Shown here: one piece after another, positions 9,815 through 18,746 of the stretch
Layout: every line of letters begins with the position of its first letter
How positions within the stretch are numbered: position 1 is the stretch's first letter
NCBI GenBank assembly: GCA_964389675.1
Contig: CAYMEV010000008.1
Location: forward strand, 62,001-126,000
Direction of reading: 5' to 3'
Length of the DNA stretch: 64,000 bases
Origin: CAYMEV01 sp964389675 [NCBI: uncultured Candidatus Sumerlaeota bacterium]
GTDB lineage: Bacteria > CAYMEV01
Notes under the pieces: generated by a model
Seen by the model: only the letters and a program-made list of their open reading frames with translations
Databases searched by the model: none
What the model was told of the DNA's origin: nothing
Position numbers and translations under genes: made by a program

Positions 9815-9837
9815 GCAGAGCCCTCACAGGGCTCTGC
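9815..9837. terminator. Perfect 10-bp hairpin downstream of the transglutaminase gene
   Basis: GCAGAGCCCT (9815-9824) and AGGGCTCTGC (9828-9837) form a perfect 10-bp stem with a CAC loop. It begins seven bases beyond the stop codon of the minus-strand gene at 9844-11478. There is no T-run on either strand, so it is either a Rho-assisted or pause-type terminator or an mRNA 3' stabilising hairpin. Confidence 0.5.
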
Positions 9838-9843
9838 ATATAT

Positions 9844-11478
9844 TCAAATAACTGTCTTCCAGTCAACGTAGAAATTGCCGTTTGTATCAGCATATCCCCT
9901 GCTTGTTACCTTCTTCCTGTTCAGGTACAGGAACCGGAAATAGTCAGTATCATAATATCCCCTGAATCCGCAGACCACGAACCTTTTGTCCAGCCTGCCG
10001 AAATTCACGAAATCATCACCTATCAGGCCTGAATAGTTTGGTATGCTCATGAACCTGCTTGTATCCATCGGTATAAAACCGTAGGGCGGTATATAGACCT
10101 CCGGGATCTCGTGGTCAAGATATCCTGCCCTTGCATCATTTTCCCAGATGCAGAAGCCGATAATAGACCTTGTAGGAAATCCCAGGCTCTGGCACAGGCT
10201 CGAGAATAAAGCGCTGTGATTACCGCATGAACCCTTTTTCTCTTCGAGGATCTTCAGCACAGGGAGTGACTGATAAGGAAGTGTGTATTCTATCTCCTTT
10301 ATTACATGCCTGAAAAGCTTTAATACCATAATAAGAAGGTTCTTTTCATCCCCTGTTATCTTTTCAGCCTCCTCCTTTACCTTATCATTGGTAAACTGGA
10401 AGGTCTTATCGATCGCCTCAAGCAGCTTTTTATCATCCCCTTCAGCCCTTTCATACTGCTTTTTCAGAAGAAACCTGCTGCTTACCTCTTCTGGAATATC
10501 CTCAAAAGACAGGGTTTTCACGGGGTCAAGATGAAATCTTAAATCCCTTGTAATTGCCTGGAATTTGATTTTAATCTCCCTCACCTGTCCCGGAGGCATA
10601 TCCTTCATATTAAAAAGGGGAGCATGATATTCAGCACCGTCCCAGTAGCCTTTGAGGGAATCAGTAGTCTCGGGGATTATCTCCGGCGGCTGCATAATAT
10701 GCTGGTGAAGGTAGTCTTCCGGTTTCAGGCCGGCTGTCATCCAGTTTATAATGGTCCCAGGCCCATTATTAATATATACGTCCCCCAGTACTATTTCACT
10801 TTTCATCGGCTCGCCATGCAGGTCATAGTCCTTTTCAGAGCGCATAAAACCCAGTATGCTGTTTTCTTTGGCATCAATGGTAAAAAATGTTTTCTCATGC
10901 AGGGCTATATCAAGAAGATTCCTGCCTGCAATCTGCTGTTCATCAATTACAACTCCTGTCTTTATATCCATCACAAATACCGAGCCTTTTATGAAATCCA
11001 TGGTATACAGGCAGGTGCCGTCGCTGAAAAGCCCCCTTGAGCCATAAGTGGGAGCAGGATAAGTATCAAGAAGCACCTTTGAATTTTTATCATAGACAGA
11101 TATGGAAAGGCTTCTTGAGGGGTACCATGGTATGTCAGGCGACAGCACGAAGAAATTCTTCTTATCAACGGCAATGCCGTAATATGGATGGTTTGCCCTG
11201 ACAAAGCCCCCGAAGGGATAGCTGTCCTCTGTCTCAGGGTCTATCCTGTTTATGGCATTGTACATTTCATCATAGATATAGATAAAATCTTCATCTGATG
11301 TAATAAGCTTAGGCCTTACCACTGTTGATGATATTCTCTTTGAAACAGACCTGTCCTTGAGATTTATTACTGATATCTCTCCTGTACTTATATCTGCAAT
11401 GTATAAACTGGATCCGTTTATGTCGATACACGACGGGCATGGTGTCGGGATCATCATCTTAAATGATTCCTGGTTCAT
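9844..11478 (-). CDS. Beta-propeller protein with C-terminal transglutaminase-like domain
   Basis: A 544-residue protein without an obvious signal peptide. The first 250 residues are strand-rich repeats of the type GSSLYIADISTGEISVINL and GTCLYTMDFIKGSVFVMD, typical of an NHL/YVTN-like propeller. From about residue 380 there is a transglutaminase-like cysteine protease fold with the triad Cys418 (GSCGNHS), His456 (LDHEIPEVY) and Asp472 (IPMDTSR), the order expected for the family. Such domains can be proteases, peptide-cyclising enzymes or transglutaminases. It overlaps the upstream dehydrogenase gene by ATGA, so the two proteins are co-translated and probably act in one process. The substrate is unknown. 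Confidence 0.75.
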   Translation of the reverse strand: MNQESFKMMIPTPCPSCIDINGSSLYIADISTGEISVINLKDRSVSKRISSTVVRPKLITSDEDFIYIYDEMYNAINRIDPETEDSYPFGGFVRANHPYYGIAVDKKNFFVLSPDIPWYPSRSLSISVYDKNSKVLLDTYPAPTYGSRGLFSDGTCLYTMDFIKGSVFVMDIKTGVVIDEQQIAGRNLLDIALHEKTFFTIDAKENSILGFMRSEKDYDLHGEPMKSEIVLGDVYINNGPGTIINWMTAGLKPEDYLHQHIMQPPEIIPETTDSLKGYWDGAEYHAPLFNMKDMPPGQVREIKIKFQAITRDLRFHLDPVKTLSFEDIPEEVSSRFLLKKQYERAEGDDKKLLEAIDKTFQFTNDKVKEEAEKITGDEKNLLIMVLKLFRHVIKEIEYTLPYQSLPVLKILEEKKGSCGNHSALFSSLCQSLGFPTRSIIGFCIWENDARAGYLDHEIPEVYIPPYGFIPMDTSRFMSIPNYSGLIGDDFVNFGRLDKRFVVCGFRGYYDTDYFRFLYLNRKKVTSRGYADTNGNFYVDWKTVI

Positions 11479-12437
11479 TGTCTACCTCCATTTTTTATAT
11501 TTATAATAACCTTTACAGCATCCTTTTTCCTGGAAAATTCAAATGCCTCAATGCCCTTATCAAGGGTAAAAATATGTGATATTAAAGGTGTAAGGTCAAT
11601 ATTTCCTCTTAAAAACTCTATGGCCCTGTCAAAATCCCCGCATCTGGATCCCACTACCGTGATCTCGTTTATTACTATACCGGCAAGGTTAATATCAGTA
11701 TTATCGGCTGATGTGGTCTTTAAGACAAGAAAGCCTCCGGGTTTTGTAATATTCAATGCATGCAGTATCCCGTCACTTTTCCCGGTGCAGTCGACAGTAA
11801 CATCGAATTTCCTGTCTGTATCACCTGTTTTTACAGTCTTTATGCCGAATTTTCCAGCCTTTTTCAGTTTTTCTTCATGCTTACCCATCAGAATTACATC
11901 CTTAAAATAGCGGCTGAAAGCAATAGCTGAGAGTATCCCCAGTTTGCCGTCGCCAAGCACGCAGATCGAGCTTTCACTTCCAGGGCTAAACTGGTTAAGA
12001 GGCCTTAATGCTGCCGCCAGAGGTTCAATAAAGACAGCATTCAGGCTTGATATGCCGTCCGGTATGATCTTTACATTCCTGTCAGGGAGCGTAATGTATT
12101 CAGCAAGGCATCCGTCTTTTCCCTGTATCCCAAGGACTGTCCTGTCGGGACAATGAGTGTATTTCCCCTGTCTGCAGAAATCGCATTTACCGCAGTACAG
12201 ATTGATCTCCCCTGTTACTCTCTTTCCTGTAAGCTCTTTATTGTCAGACTCCTCAACTGCACCGACAAATTCATGCCCCAGTACCCCCTGAAATCCCATA
12301 TATCCCTTTATTATCTCCATATCAGTATTGCATATCCCGGCATATTCAACCCTTATCAGGGATTCTCCGGCCTTTCTGCGGGGTGTGGGAAGATCCCTGT
12401 ATTCCAGTGCATTTCCGTTAAAATATAATCCTTTCAT
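11475..12437 (-). CDS. Zinc-dependent alcohol/polyol dehydrogenase (MDR family)
   Basis: Medium-chain NAD(P)-dependent dehydrogenase of 320 residues. The N-terminal GroES-like domain has the catalytic zinc ligands Cys (AGICNTD) and His-Glu (LGHEFVG) and the structural zinc motif CGKCDFCRQGKYTHC. The Rossmann domain follows with VLGDGKLGILSA. This is like sorbitol, threonine or glucose dehydrogenases; the exact substrate cannot be told. It is somewhat short for the family (about 340-350). The stop overlaps the ATG of the propeller-transglutaminase gene. An AAGGG purine run precedes the start. Confidence 0.85.
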   Translation of the reverse strand: MKGLYFNGNALEYRDLPTPRRKAGESLIRVEYAGICNTDMEIIKGYMGFQGVLGHEFVGAVEESDNKELTGKRVTGEINLYCGKCDFCRQGKYTHCPDRTVLGIQGKDGCLAEYITLPDRNVKIIPDGISSLNAVFIEPLAAALRPLNQFSPGSESSICVLGDGKLGILSAIAFSRYFKDVILMGKHEEKLKKAGKFGIKTVKTGDTDRKFDVTVDCTGKSDGILHALNITKPGGFLVLKTTSADNTDINLAGIVINEITVVGSRCGDFDRAIEFLRGNIDLTPLISHIFTLDKGIEAFEFSRKKDAVKVIINIKNGGRQ

Positions 12438-12540
12438 CTAAAGACCCTTTTTTTTCTATATCTTACAGCATATATCCCTATGTTTAAAGAAATTCTTAAA
12501 AAAATGGACAAAAAACCAAAATGGTATAAACAGGTCTATT

Positions 12541-13440
12541 ATGATAAAAAATATTGTCATTTTAATTACAGGCCTCCTGGCTCTTTCAACTGCCTCAATA
12601 CTTATAAGATTCTGCACCGATGTCCCGCCGATAATGATCGCTACCTACCGCATGGCCATCTCAGCTGCAGTCCTTCTTGTCATAAATGCCGCAATCATGA
12701 AAAAGAGGCTTTTCAGTGCCCATAAAAACCAGATCATATTATGCATAATTGCCGGGTTATTCCTGGCACTGCATTTTACAGCATGGATCGCCTCACTGAA
12801 ACATACAAGCGTGGCCAATTCTGTTGTACTTGTCACGACCAACCCGATATTTGTAGGTATCTTCTCCTGGCTGATCTTTAAGGAAAGGCACTCGATCTAC
12901 CTTCTTCTTGGAATTCTGATGTCATTTGGAGGAACTGTGATAATGGTCTTTGCAAAAACCGGCACTGATACGGCCATGCTCTTTAATTCAGAGTCTTTTC
13001 TTGGAGATATGCTTGCACTTGCAGGCGCTGTAATGGCAAGCGGCTATCTCATAATAGGCAGCAGGGTAAGGAAGAAAATGGGTATCATGCAGTACATAAC
13101 ACTTGTCTACACCTTCTGCGCACTGTTCCTGCTTGTATTTTCGCTTGTTTCCCGCACACCCTTCACAGGCTATTCAAAGGATTCATACATTTACATGCTC
13201 CTTCTTGCTGTAATTCCCCAGCTTATCGGGCATACATCCTTCAACTGGGGGTTGAAGCATATAAGCTCCACCAATATTGCCGTTACAATACTGGGAGAAC
13301 CTGTAGGAACCATAATTCTTGCCTATACAATTCTTCATGAGACCATAAGCCTCAACCAGGGGCTGGGAATCCTTCTTATCTTCAGTGCAATAATACTTTC
13401 ATATAAAAAGGGAAGGAATATTGTATTGAAGAAGGATTAG
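12541..13440 (+). CDS. EamA/DMT-family transporter
   Basis: Inner-membrane drug/metabolite transporter of 299 residues with ten predicted helices in two EamA repeats. Marker segments are LALSTASILIRF, TAWIASLKHTSVANSVVLV and, in the second half, LKHISSTNIAVTILGEPVGT. Such proteins export or import small metabolites; the substrate is not predictable. There is no clear Shine-Dalgarno sequence before the ATG. An extended -10 (TGGTATAAA ending at 12530) lies only ten bases upstream, so the mRNA may have a very short leader. The gene is divergent from the dehydrogenase operon and converges on sppA. Confidence 0.85.
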   Translation: MIKNIVILITGLLALSTASILIRFCTDVPPIMIATYRMAISAAVLLVINAAIMKKRLFSAHKNQIILCIIAGLFLALHFTAWIASLKHTSVANSVVLVTTNPIFVGIFSWLIFKERHSIYLLLGILMSFGGTVIMVFAKTGTDTAMLFNSESFLGDMLALAGAVMASGYLIIGSRVRKKMGIMQYITLVYTFCALFLLVFSLVSRTPFTGYSKDSYIYMLLLAVIPQLIGHTSFNWGLKHISSTNIAVTILGEPVGTIILAYTILHETISLNQGLGILLIFSAIILSYKKGRNIVLKKD

Positions 13441-13459
13441 GCCAAAAGGCCCAATCCTT
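13432..13459. terminator. Bidirectional hairpin between convergent genes
   Basis: AAGGATTAGGCC (13432-13443) and GGCCCAATCCTT (13448-13459) pair around an AAAA loop with one small mismatch. It spans the stop codon of the EamA gene and faces the end of sppA, the usual place for a shared terminator. The following T-content is poor on both strands. Confidence 0.55.
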
Positions 13460-13485
13460 CTGTTATGCTTCTGCTTCTGATTATA

Positions 13486-15267
13486 TTATTCGGTAATGGC
13501 AGGCCCTGTATACAGCATAAGGGGGTTGGTTGTCCTGCTGTAATGAAAGGACCTTTCGATCCATGTCGTTGCTTCCTTTGCAAGGCTTTCATAAGCCTCA
13601 AAGTTTGCTGTCAATGAGTTTTTCCCCATAAGCTGAGACATGAATCCGCCTTCTGATATCATCTCAAAGAATGTCTTTTCCTTGGGGTACTGTACAATAA
13701 GGAGCTCTTCATCAGCTGGAATATTCAGCTCTTTCTTGAGCAGTTCAATCGCCTTTGGGAGCCCTCCGATCTCGTCAGCAAGGCCGACTTCAATAGCCTG
13801 AGGCCCGGAATAGACCCTGCCTCTTGCATATTCTTCCAGCGCATCCATGGGTATCCCTCTATTTTCTGATACCCTTGTCTTGAACTCAGTATATATACTC
13901 CCTGCTATCTTATTATAGAATTCCTTTTCATCTTCATTCAAAGGCCTGTGTGTCGAACCGAAATCAGAGAATTTGCCTTCATGGAAACCATCCATATTGA
14001 TACCAATCTTCTTATATGTCTCAGACATATCCGGAAATATGGATACAACTCCTATTGACCCGGTTATGGTGCTGGGCTGGAGGACTATCTTCCTGCTTGC
14101 CATGGATATGTAATATCCGCCTGATGCTGCCACTGAAGACATGCTGACTATGACAGGTTTCTTATCATTTACTTCCTTTACAGCATCAAGCATTAGCTGG
14201 GATGCCAGCGCGCTTCCGCCCGGGCTGTTTACCCTGAATATGACTCCCTTTATTGAATCGTCCCCTGATATCTCCTCAAACTGCTTAACGACCGTATCGC
14301 TTCCGAGTACCTTGGTAAAACCGCCCCATGGTGAGAACTGGTTTCCGCTGCTTCCTGTCCTTATCTCACCCTCCGCATATACAACTGCTATCTTCTTTTC
14401 AGCTCTCCTGAATTTCGGTGTATATGCAGATATCTTGACAAGGTTTATCTTCTTTCCGTCCTTTATTTTATCCTCAATATTCCTGTAATAGCAAAGCTCA
14501 TCTATCAATCCCGCATCGAGGGCTTCCCCGGCAGTTAATGCAGCATACTTGCCCTCCATGATATCTGAATAGAACTTCTCTTTATCAAGTCCCCTGTTTT
14601 CAGCAATTCCCTTTAACCTTTCATCGAACAGGCTTCCAAACAGCCTCTTATAATCCTCCTCAACCGCATCGCTCATATCTGTCCTTGAAAGGTTCTCCCC
14701 TGCTCCCTTGTACTCGCCCTGGTGAAGGACCTGCATTTTTATCCCGAGCTTGTCCAGCATATCCTTCATATATGGCGTATAAATTGAATAGCCTGTAAAG
14801 GAGACCATGCAGTTATCAGTATCAGACATATAGATCTTATCAGCAAGGGATGCCAGCCTGTAATTATTCAGAATAAAATTATCAGCATAGGCATACAATT
14901 TCTTTCCTTTGCTCTTAAAATCAACGATCATGCCTTCTATTTCCTCTACGCTTGAAGCTCCCACAGACTGCCCTGAAAGGTCAATCAGCAGGCCTTCTAT
15001 CCTGCTGTCATCCTTTGCTGAGTCAAAGATAGACCTTAATGTGTCAAGACTCAGGGGTTTGTCGAACTGGAACATCTGCGTCTCTCTGTATTCGTTTACA
15101 TTCGTTATATCCCACGTGAGATAGGTATTGTCGGTTATTTTAGGCTTTGAGCTGAAGCTTGATACAAAGATTGATATGCCAATCACAACACCGGCAAGAA
15201 ATAGAAACAGAATAAGGCAAATTATAAGAAACTGCCTTAAACATCCGCTCTTAGATTTTTCTGACAT
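13486..15267 (-). CDS. sppA: Signal peptide peptidase SppA, long (67-kDa) type
   Basis: Membrane-anchored serine protease that degrades cleaved signal peptides. The 593-residue length matches the two-domain long form of the E. coli type. An N-terminal anchor (FLIICLILFLFLAGVVIGIS) is followed by two tandem S49 domains. The general-base lysine is Lys144 (LADKIYM) in the first and the nucleophile Ser382 (VASGGYYISM) in the second, the arrangement known for long SppA. AGGTGG precedes the ATG. It is probably a single-gene transcript, as the next minus-strand gene upstream (symporter) ends 71 bases away. Confidence 0.92.
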   Translation of the reverse strand: MSEKSKSGCLRQFLIICLILFLFLAGVVIGISIFVSSFSSKPKITDNTYLTWDITNVNEYRETQMFQFDKPLSLDTLRSIFDSAKDDSRIEGLLIDLSGQSVGASSVEEIEGMIVDFKSKGKKLYAYADNFILNNYRLASLADKIYMSDTDNCMVSFTGYSIYTPYMKDMLDKLGIKMQVLHQGEYKGAGENLSRTDMSDAVEEDYKRLFGSLFDERLKGIAENRGLDKEKFYSDIMEGKYAALTAGEALDAGLIDELCYYRNIEDKIKDGKKINLVKISAYTPKFRRAEKKIAVVYAEGEIRTGSSGNQFSPWGGFTKVLGSDTVVKQFEEISGDDSIKGVIFRVNSPGGSALASQLMLDAVKEVNDKKPVIVSMSSVAASGGYYISMASRKIVLQPSTITGSIGVVSIFPDMSETYKKIGINMDGFHEGKFSDFGSTHRPLNEDEKEFYNKIAGSIYTEFKTRVSENRGIPMDALEEYARGRVYSGPQAIEVGLADEIGGLPKAIELLKKELNIPADEELLIVQYPKEKTFFEMISEGGFMSQLMGKNSLTANFEAYESLAKEATTWIERSFHYSRTTNPLMLYTGPAITE

Positions 15268-15338
15268 TAAAAAACCACCTCTTTAAGTTTTTAGTTTTAA
15301 TTTTTAATTAAAAAAATATAGTATGTATTACGGATTTC

Positions 15339-16694
15339 TCAACTCTTTTGTTTTATTTTATTGATTTTTCCTGCAGGCCAGAACAGAAACAGGGCATTAA
15401 TGAAAAAAGCACTGATTATAATTATATTTCCGTTAAAATCCATCCCCGAAAGCAGAATGACCTTCCCGGCAAGAGCTGTTGCCCCGCCTGCTATTATTGC
15501 TGTATTTACCTTCCATTTTGATGTCCTGTACCCGATAAGGCCTGCCAGGGCAGGTATGATAAAGCTTCCTGAAAATATGGTAAAGGCTGTTAAAAGACTG
15601 GATATTATATTTCTTACATAAAGGGAAAATAAAATGCTTAATATACCTGTTACAACAATAAAAATCCTTGTTAAAGGCCTGAACCTTTCTCTCTTATTTA
15701 TGCAGAATATCTCGCTTATTATTGTAGATGCTGTCAGCAGGGTCGTATCTGCAGAACTCATTATAGCAGAAAGCAGTGCCGCGGTCATAAGGCCTATCGC
15801 CCACCCGGGAAGCATATGGAAAGATAATTCTACAAGCACAGTCTGGCTTTTTGTATCGGCATTTAAGATGTTTCTTGCATATACGCCAAGATAGACAATG
15901 ACAAATGAAAATATAAGTATTATAAAGGATGTGAAAATAACGCTTCTTCTGGCAGTCTTCTCATTTTTTGCGCAGAAAAGCCTTGAATATATATCAGGGC
16001 CCACAAAATATGTGGTTGAAAGCGTCAGGAACAGGACAATCAGTTCAAACCACCCGAACCCTTCAGAAAACGGGAAACTGGCCGGTATCTCTGAAAACAC
16101 CTCTCCTTCTCCTGAAAACATTACAAAAAGGAACAGATAAAGTATCCCTGTAATTATCAGGCCTGACTGGAGAATATCTGTCTTAAGGATCGCAACCTGC
16201 CCTCCGGCAAGGGTATAAGCCATGAAGACGAAGCCTGAAATGAGGACAGCAATGGAATAATCAAGGGAAAGAAAACTGTTCAGCACCTTCGCAGACCCTG
16301 TTATCTGGGCTGATACAACTCCTGTCCAGGCTACGGGTATTATCACAGAAGATATATAAAAGGCCTGCCTGCCGTAGAAAGACCCAATAAGCTCAGGGAA
16401 GGAATAATTGCCGTACCTTCTTACCAGCCCTGCAAGGGGATAAAGTATCAGCAACCCGGAAAAAGCGCATAAAAGCCACCACATTGCAGAAAAACCCATA
16501 TTATAGGCCATGTTTGACGTCCCCAGCACAGCTGAGCTTCCGAGAATTGTAGCTGTCAGGCTCCCTGTTATAAGCCAGGTGCCTGATTTTCTTCCCCCGA
16601 CAAAAAAATCATCATCTGTCTTTACCTTAAAAACAGATATTATGCCTATAAGAAGCATCACAAAAAAATAAACAAAAACAAATAAATATCTCAT
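15339..16694 (-). CDS. Sodium:solute symporter family protein
   Basis: Inner-membrane sodium-coupled transporter with about 13 helices of the SSS family (relatives carry proline, pantothenate, sugars or carboxylates). Recognisable segments are FFVGGRKSGTWLITGSLTAT near the first loop and LPGWAIGLMTAALLSAIMSS with ADTTLLTASTI in TM8-9, where the second sodium site lies. The reading frame opens at a TTG at 16751, but the ATG at 16694 gives a first helix directly at the N-terminus as in relatives, and the TTGACA at 16751-16746 looks more like a -35 box. I therefore start at 16694 (451 aa). Neither start has a good ribosome binding site. The IS element inserted about 100 bases upstream may have altered expression. 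Confidence 0.85.
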   Translation of the reverse strand: MRYLFVFVYFFVMLLIGIISVFKVKTDDDFFVGGRKSGTWLITGSLTATILGSSAVLGTSNMAYNMGFSAMWWLLCAFSGLLILYPLAGLVRRYGNYSFPELIGSFYGRQAFYISSVIIPVAWTGVVSAQITGSAKVLNSFLSLDYSIAVLISGFVFMAYTLAGGQVAILKTDILQSGLIITGILYLFLFVMFSGEGEVFSEIPASFPFSEGFGWFELIVLFLTLSTTYFVGPDIYSRLFCAKNEKTARRSVIFTSFIILIFSFVIVYLGVYARNILNADTKSQTVLVELSFHMLPGWAIGLMTAALLSAIMSSADTTLLTASTIISEIFCINKRERFRPLTRIFIVVTGILSILFSLYVRNIISSLLTAFTIFSGSFIIPALAGLIGYRTSKWKVNTAIIAGGATALAGKVILLSGMDFNGNIIIISAFFINALFLFWPAGKINKIKQKS

Positions 16695-16799
16695 ATATCG
16701 CTTAATTATTAAAATTATCTGGAATATTTTTCCATTTAATTTTTTTGTCAAGCATTATTAAAGTGGGTTTAAAATTTATCAGATATTTTAAAATTCCTG

Positions 16800-16823
16800 T
16801 TGTACCAAAATGATAATGTCCCC
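16800..16823 (+). repeat. Left terminal inverted repeat of the IS element
   Basis: Matches the inverted copy at 18125-18148 at 17 of 24 positions, including the uninterrupted inner block AATGTCCCC. It lies 36 bases before the transposase ribosome binding site region. Confidence 0.7.
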
Positions 16824-16867
16824 ATATTGATGATATACTATGTCTCAATAAAGGAGGCATGGTAAGT

Positions 16868-18106
16868 ATGGAGGATATTATCAGGATGAGCTCAAAGGAA
16901 TTAAGGAGGCTTGCTATAATTAATAAGGTTATAGAAAGGTCTATGACAGCATTAAAGGCATCAGAGGTTTTAGGATTATCTTACAGGCAGACGAAGCGGT
17001 TAGTAAAGAGAGTCAGGATTGATAAAGAAAGGGGTATTATTCACAGGTTGAGGGGCAGGCCGGGTAATAGGAGAATTTCAGTGAGCATAAGGGGAAAGGT
17101 TATTGAATTATACAACCGTAAGTATCCGGATTTTGGTCCGACCTTTGCTTCAGAGAAATTAAATGAAATAGATAATATTAATGTATGTCCTGAGACATTG
17201 AGGTTATGGTTATTATCGGAAAGCAAAAGGGTATGGCAGCGCAAGAGGAAGAAGAGTAGAAATTGGAGACCTCGAAAGGAATACTCTGGAGAGATGGTTC
17301 AGTTAGATGGTTCTGCTCATGATTGGCTGGAGGGCAGAGGGCCATCTATGGTATTGATGGGTATTATAGATGATGCTACTGGGAGGGTATTCTGCAAATT
17401 TTATGATTATGAAGGGACAATCCCCGCAATGGACAGTTGCAAGGGTTATATTTCACAATATGGGATTCCTCAATCGGTTTACCTGGACAGGCATACAACA
17501 TATAAATCGACTAAAAAGCAGAGCATAGAGGAGCAGTTGCGTGGTGAGAAATCTATGAGTCAGTTTGAGAGGGCTATGAATGATCTTGGTGTATTAGTTA
17601 TCCATGCCTTTTCTCCCCAGGCTAAGGGTAGGGTAGAGAGATTATTCGGGACATTTCAAGATAGATTGATAAAAGAGATGCGTCTAAGAGGAATCCAAAG
17701 CAAAGAATCAGCAAATCTTTTTCTTGAGGAGTATTTACCAGTATTTAACAGCAAATTTAGCGTACAACCCGTACAGAAAGGCAATTTGCACAGGCAATCT
17801 CCAGGAGATCATGTACTTTCAGATATATTAAGCATAAAATCAGAGAGGATAATTTCCAATGATGGTGTTGTAAGGTATAACAACCGACAATTTCAGTTAG
17901 ATGGCACCTTTCGCAGAACAAAAACTGTAACGATATCAGAGAGATTGGATGGGACTATTCATATTGCAAATAACGGCATTGAACAGAAATTCAGAGAGAT
18001 TACCTTAGAAGTTATGTTGAGTAAATCTAAGAAGAGACTATATGCTGCATCACCCCAGCTATGTATAGAATACAAAATTCAAGCTAACAGGAACAGATAT
18101 GTATAA
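16868..18106 (+). CDS. Transposase, ISNCY/IS1202 group (DDE integrase fold)
   Basis: Catalyses movement of the element. The N-terminal 75 residues form helix-turn-helix segments (ASEVLGLSYRQTKRLVKRV). The integrase core has the catalytic triad, numbered from the first ATG at 16859: Asp150 in MVQLDGSAHDW, Asp210 in SVYLDRHTTYK and Glu260 in GRVERLFGTFQDRL. The LDGS-HDW and GRVER contexts are those of IS1202-type enzymes. AAGGAGG at 16851-16857 is too close to the ATG at 16859 but ten bases from the in-frame ATG at 16868, which I prefer. The frame is intact over 412-415 residues, so the enzyme may be active. Confidence 0.88.
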   Translation: MEDIIRMSSKELRRLAIINKVIERSMTALKASEVLGLSYRQTKRLVKRVRIDKERGIIHRLRGRPGNRRISVSIRGKVIELYNRKYPDFGPTFASEKLNEIDNINVCPETLRLWLLSESKRVWQRKRKKSRNWRPRKEYSGEMVQLDGSAHDWLEGRGPSMVLMGIIDDATGRVFCKFYDYEGTIPAMDSCKGYISQYGIPQSVYLDRHTTYKSTKKQSIEEQLRGEKSMSQFERAMNDLGVLVIHAFSPQAKGRVERLFGTFQDRLIKEMRLRGIQSKESANLFLEEYLPVFNSKFSVQPVQKGNLHRQSPGDHVLSDILSIKSERIISNDGVVRYNNRQFQLDGTFRRTKTVTISERLDGTIHIANNGIEQKFREITLEVMLSKSKKRLYAASPQLCIEYKIQANRNRYV

Positions 18107-18746
18107 TTCAGTATATTATAAAAAGGGGACATTTCTATTCTGCTTTAACGAGCTGATTATTTCCTTTGCAGGTTATGGACTTTATATATATGATTATTAT
18201 GAGGATAAATTTACAAGGATCTTATCAGTATGGCCATCATTAATGTCAGCAGATGATATTACAGGAGATACATTTGATGAACTTGTATGCTGTTTTGATG
18301 GATATGGTATATATCTTGGGACATTCAATGGTGAAGGCAGGGATATAATGACTTTTGAAGAAAAATATACTTTCCATGATATTTCTAACCTAACAGAAGA
18401 TAAATCCTCAGGAAAAGGCTTAAACTGGATGAAGATCCTTTCAGTTAATCCTGATGGTCCCATGCAAACAGGAAATATAGCCAATGATACCGGTTCAGAG
18501 ATAATAATCAGCTACAGTCAGCTTGCCTATTCATATTCTTATGGATTGGGCTGGTCGCATATATCCTCCATACCGTACTTTGAACAGATAATATCAGGTA
18601 ATTTTACAGACAGCATCAATGAGAATCTGATCATTTATGATACTGAGCTGAATAATCTCTATCTCTGGAGATCTGACAGCGGTTTGCTTGAGCTCCTGTG
18701 GGAAAACAGCGGTGAGGGTGAGATAACAGCAATGTCAACACTATAA
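18099..18746 (+). pseudogene. FG-GAP/VCBS-type repeat protein, 5'-truncated by the IS
   Basis: A 215-codon frame whose first 17 codons lie within the IS right end. From about 18151 it encodes repeats typical of FG-GAP propellers: ADDITGDTFDELVCCFDGYG, NIANDTGSEIIISYSQLAYS and GNFTDSINENLIIYD. A normal protein of this kind would have a signal peptide and several more blades upstream, but the sequence left of the IS belongs to the symporter promoter region and has no matching part. The 5' portion has therefore been lost. The ATG at 18099 overlaps the transposase stop, so read-through translation is possible. The TAATG junction with the next gene shows the two were once one operon. Confidence 0.75.
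18125..18148 (-). repeat. Right terminal inverted repeat of the IS element
   Basis: Begins GGGGACATTTCTATTC and is the inverted partner of 16800-16823. It lies inside the reading frame of the downstream FG-GAP remnant, so the IS end supplies that frame's first codons. Confidence 0.7.

Larger units (their letters stand above)
16798..18150 (+). mobile_element. IS1202-like (ISNCY) insertion sequence
   Basis: A single transposase gene is flanked by imperfect terminal inverted repeats. The left end is at 16798-16823 and the right end at 18125-18150; 17 of the inner 24 positions match and both inner ends read ATGTCCCC. Outer ends read TGTT and (inverted) CGTT. No direct repeat could be found in the flanks, although IS1202 relatives make long target duplications. 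This and the truncated gene at its right side suggest a deletion or rearrangement after insertion. End coordinates are good to a few bases. Confidence 0.75.

Noticed and set aside
9596-9843. Possible thiamine (TPP) riboswitch before thiE
   Set aside because: None of the conserved TPP aptamer segments could be found on the minus strand.
9757-10032. 91-codon plus-strand ORF
   Set aside because: Most of it is antisense to the transglutaminase gene and its peptide has no domain; it also spans the terminator-like hairpin.
16750-18200. Target-site duplication flanking the IS
   Set aside because: The flanks outside 16798 and 18150 share no convincing direct repeat.
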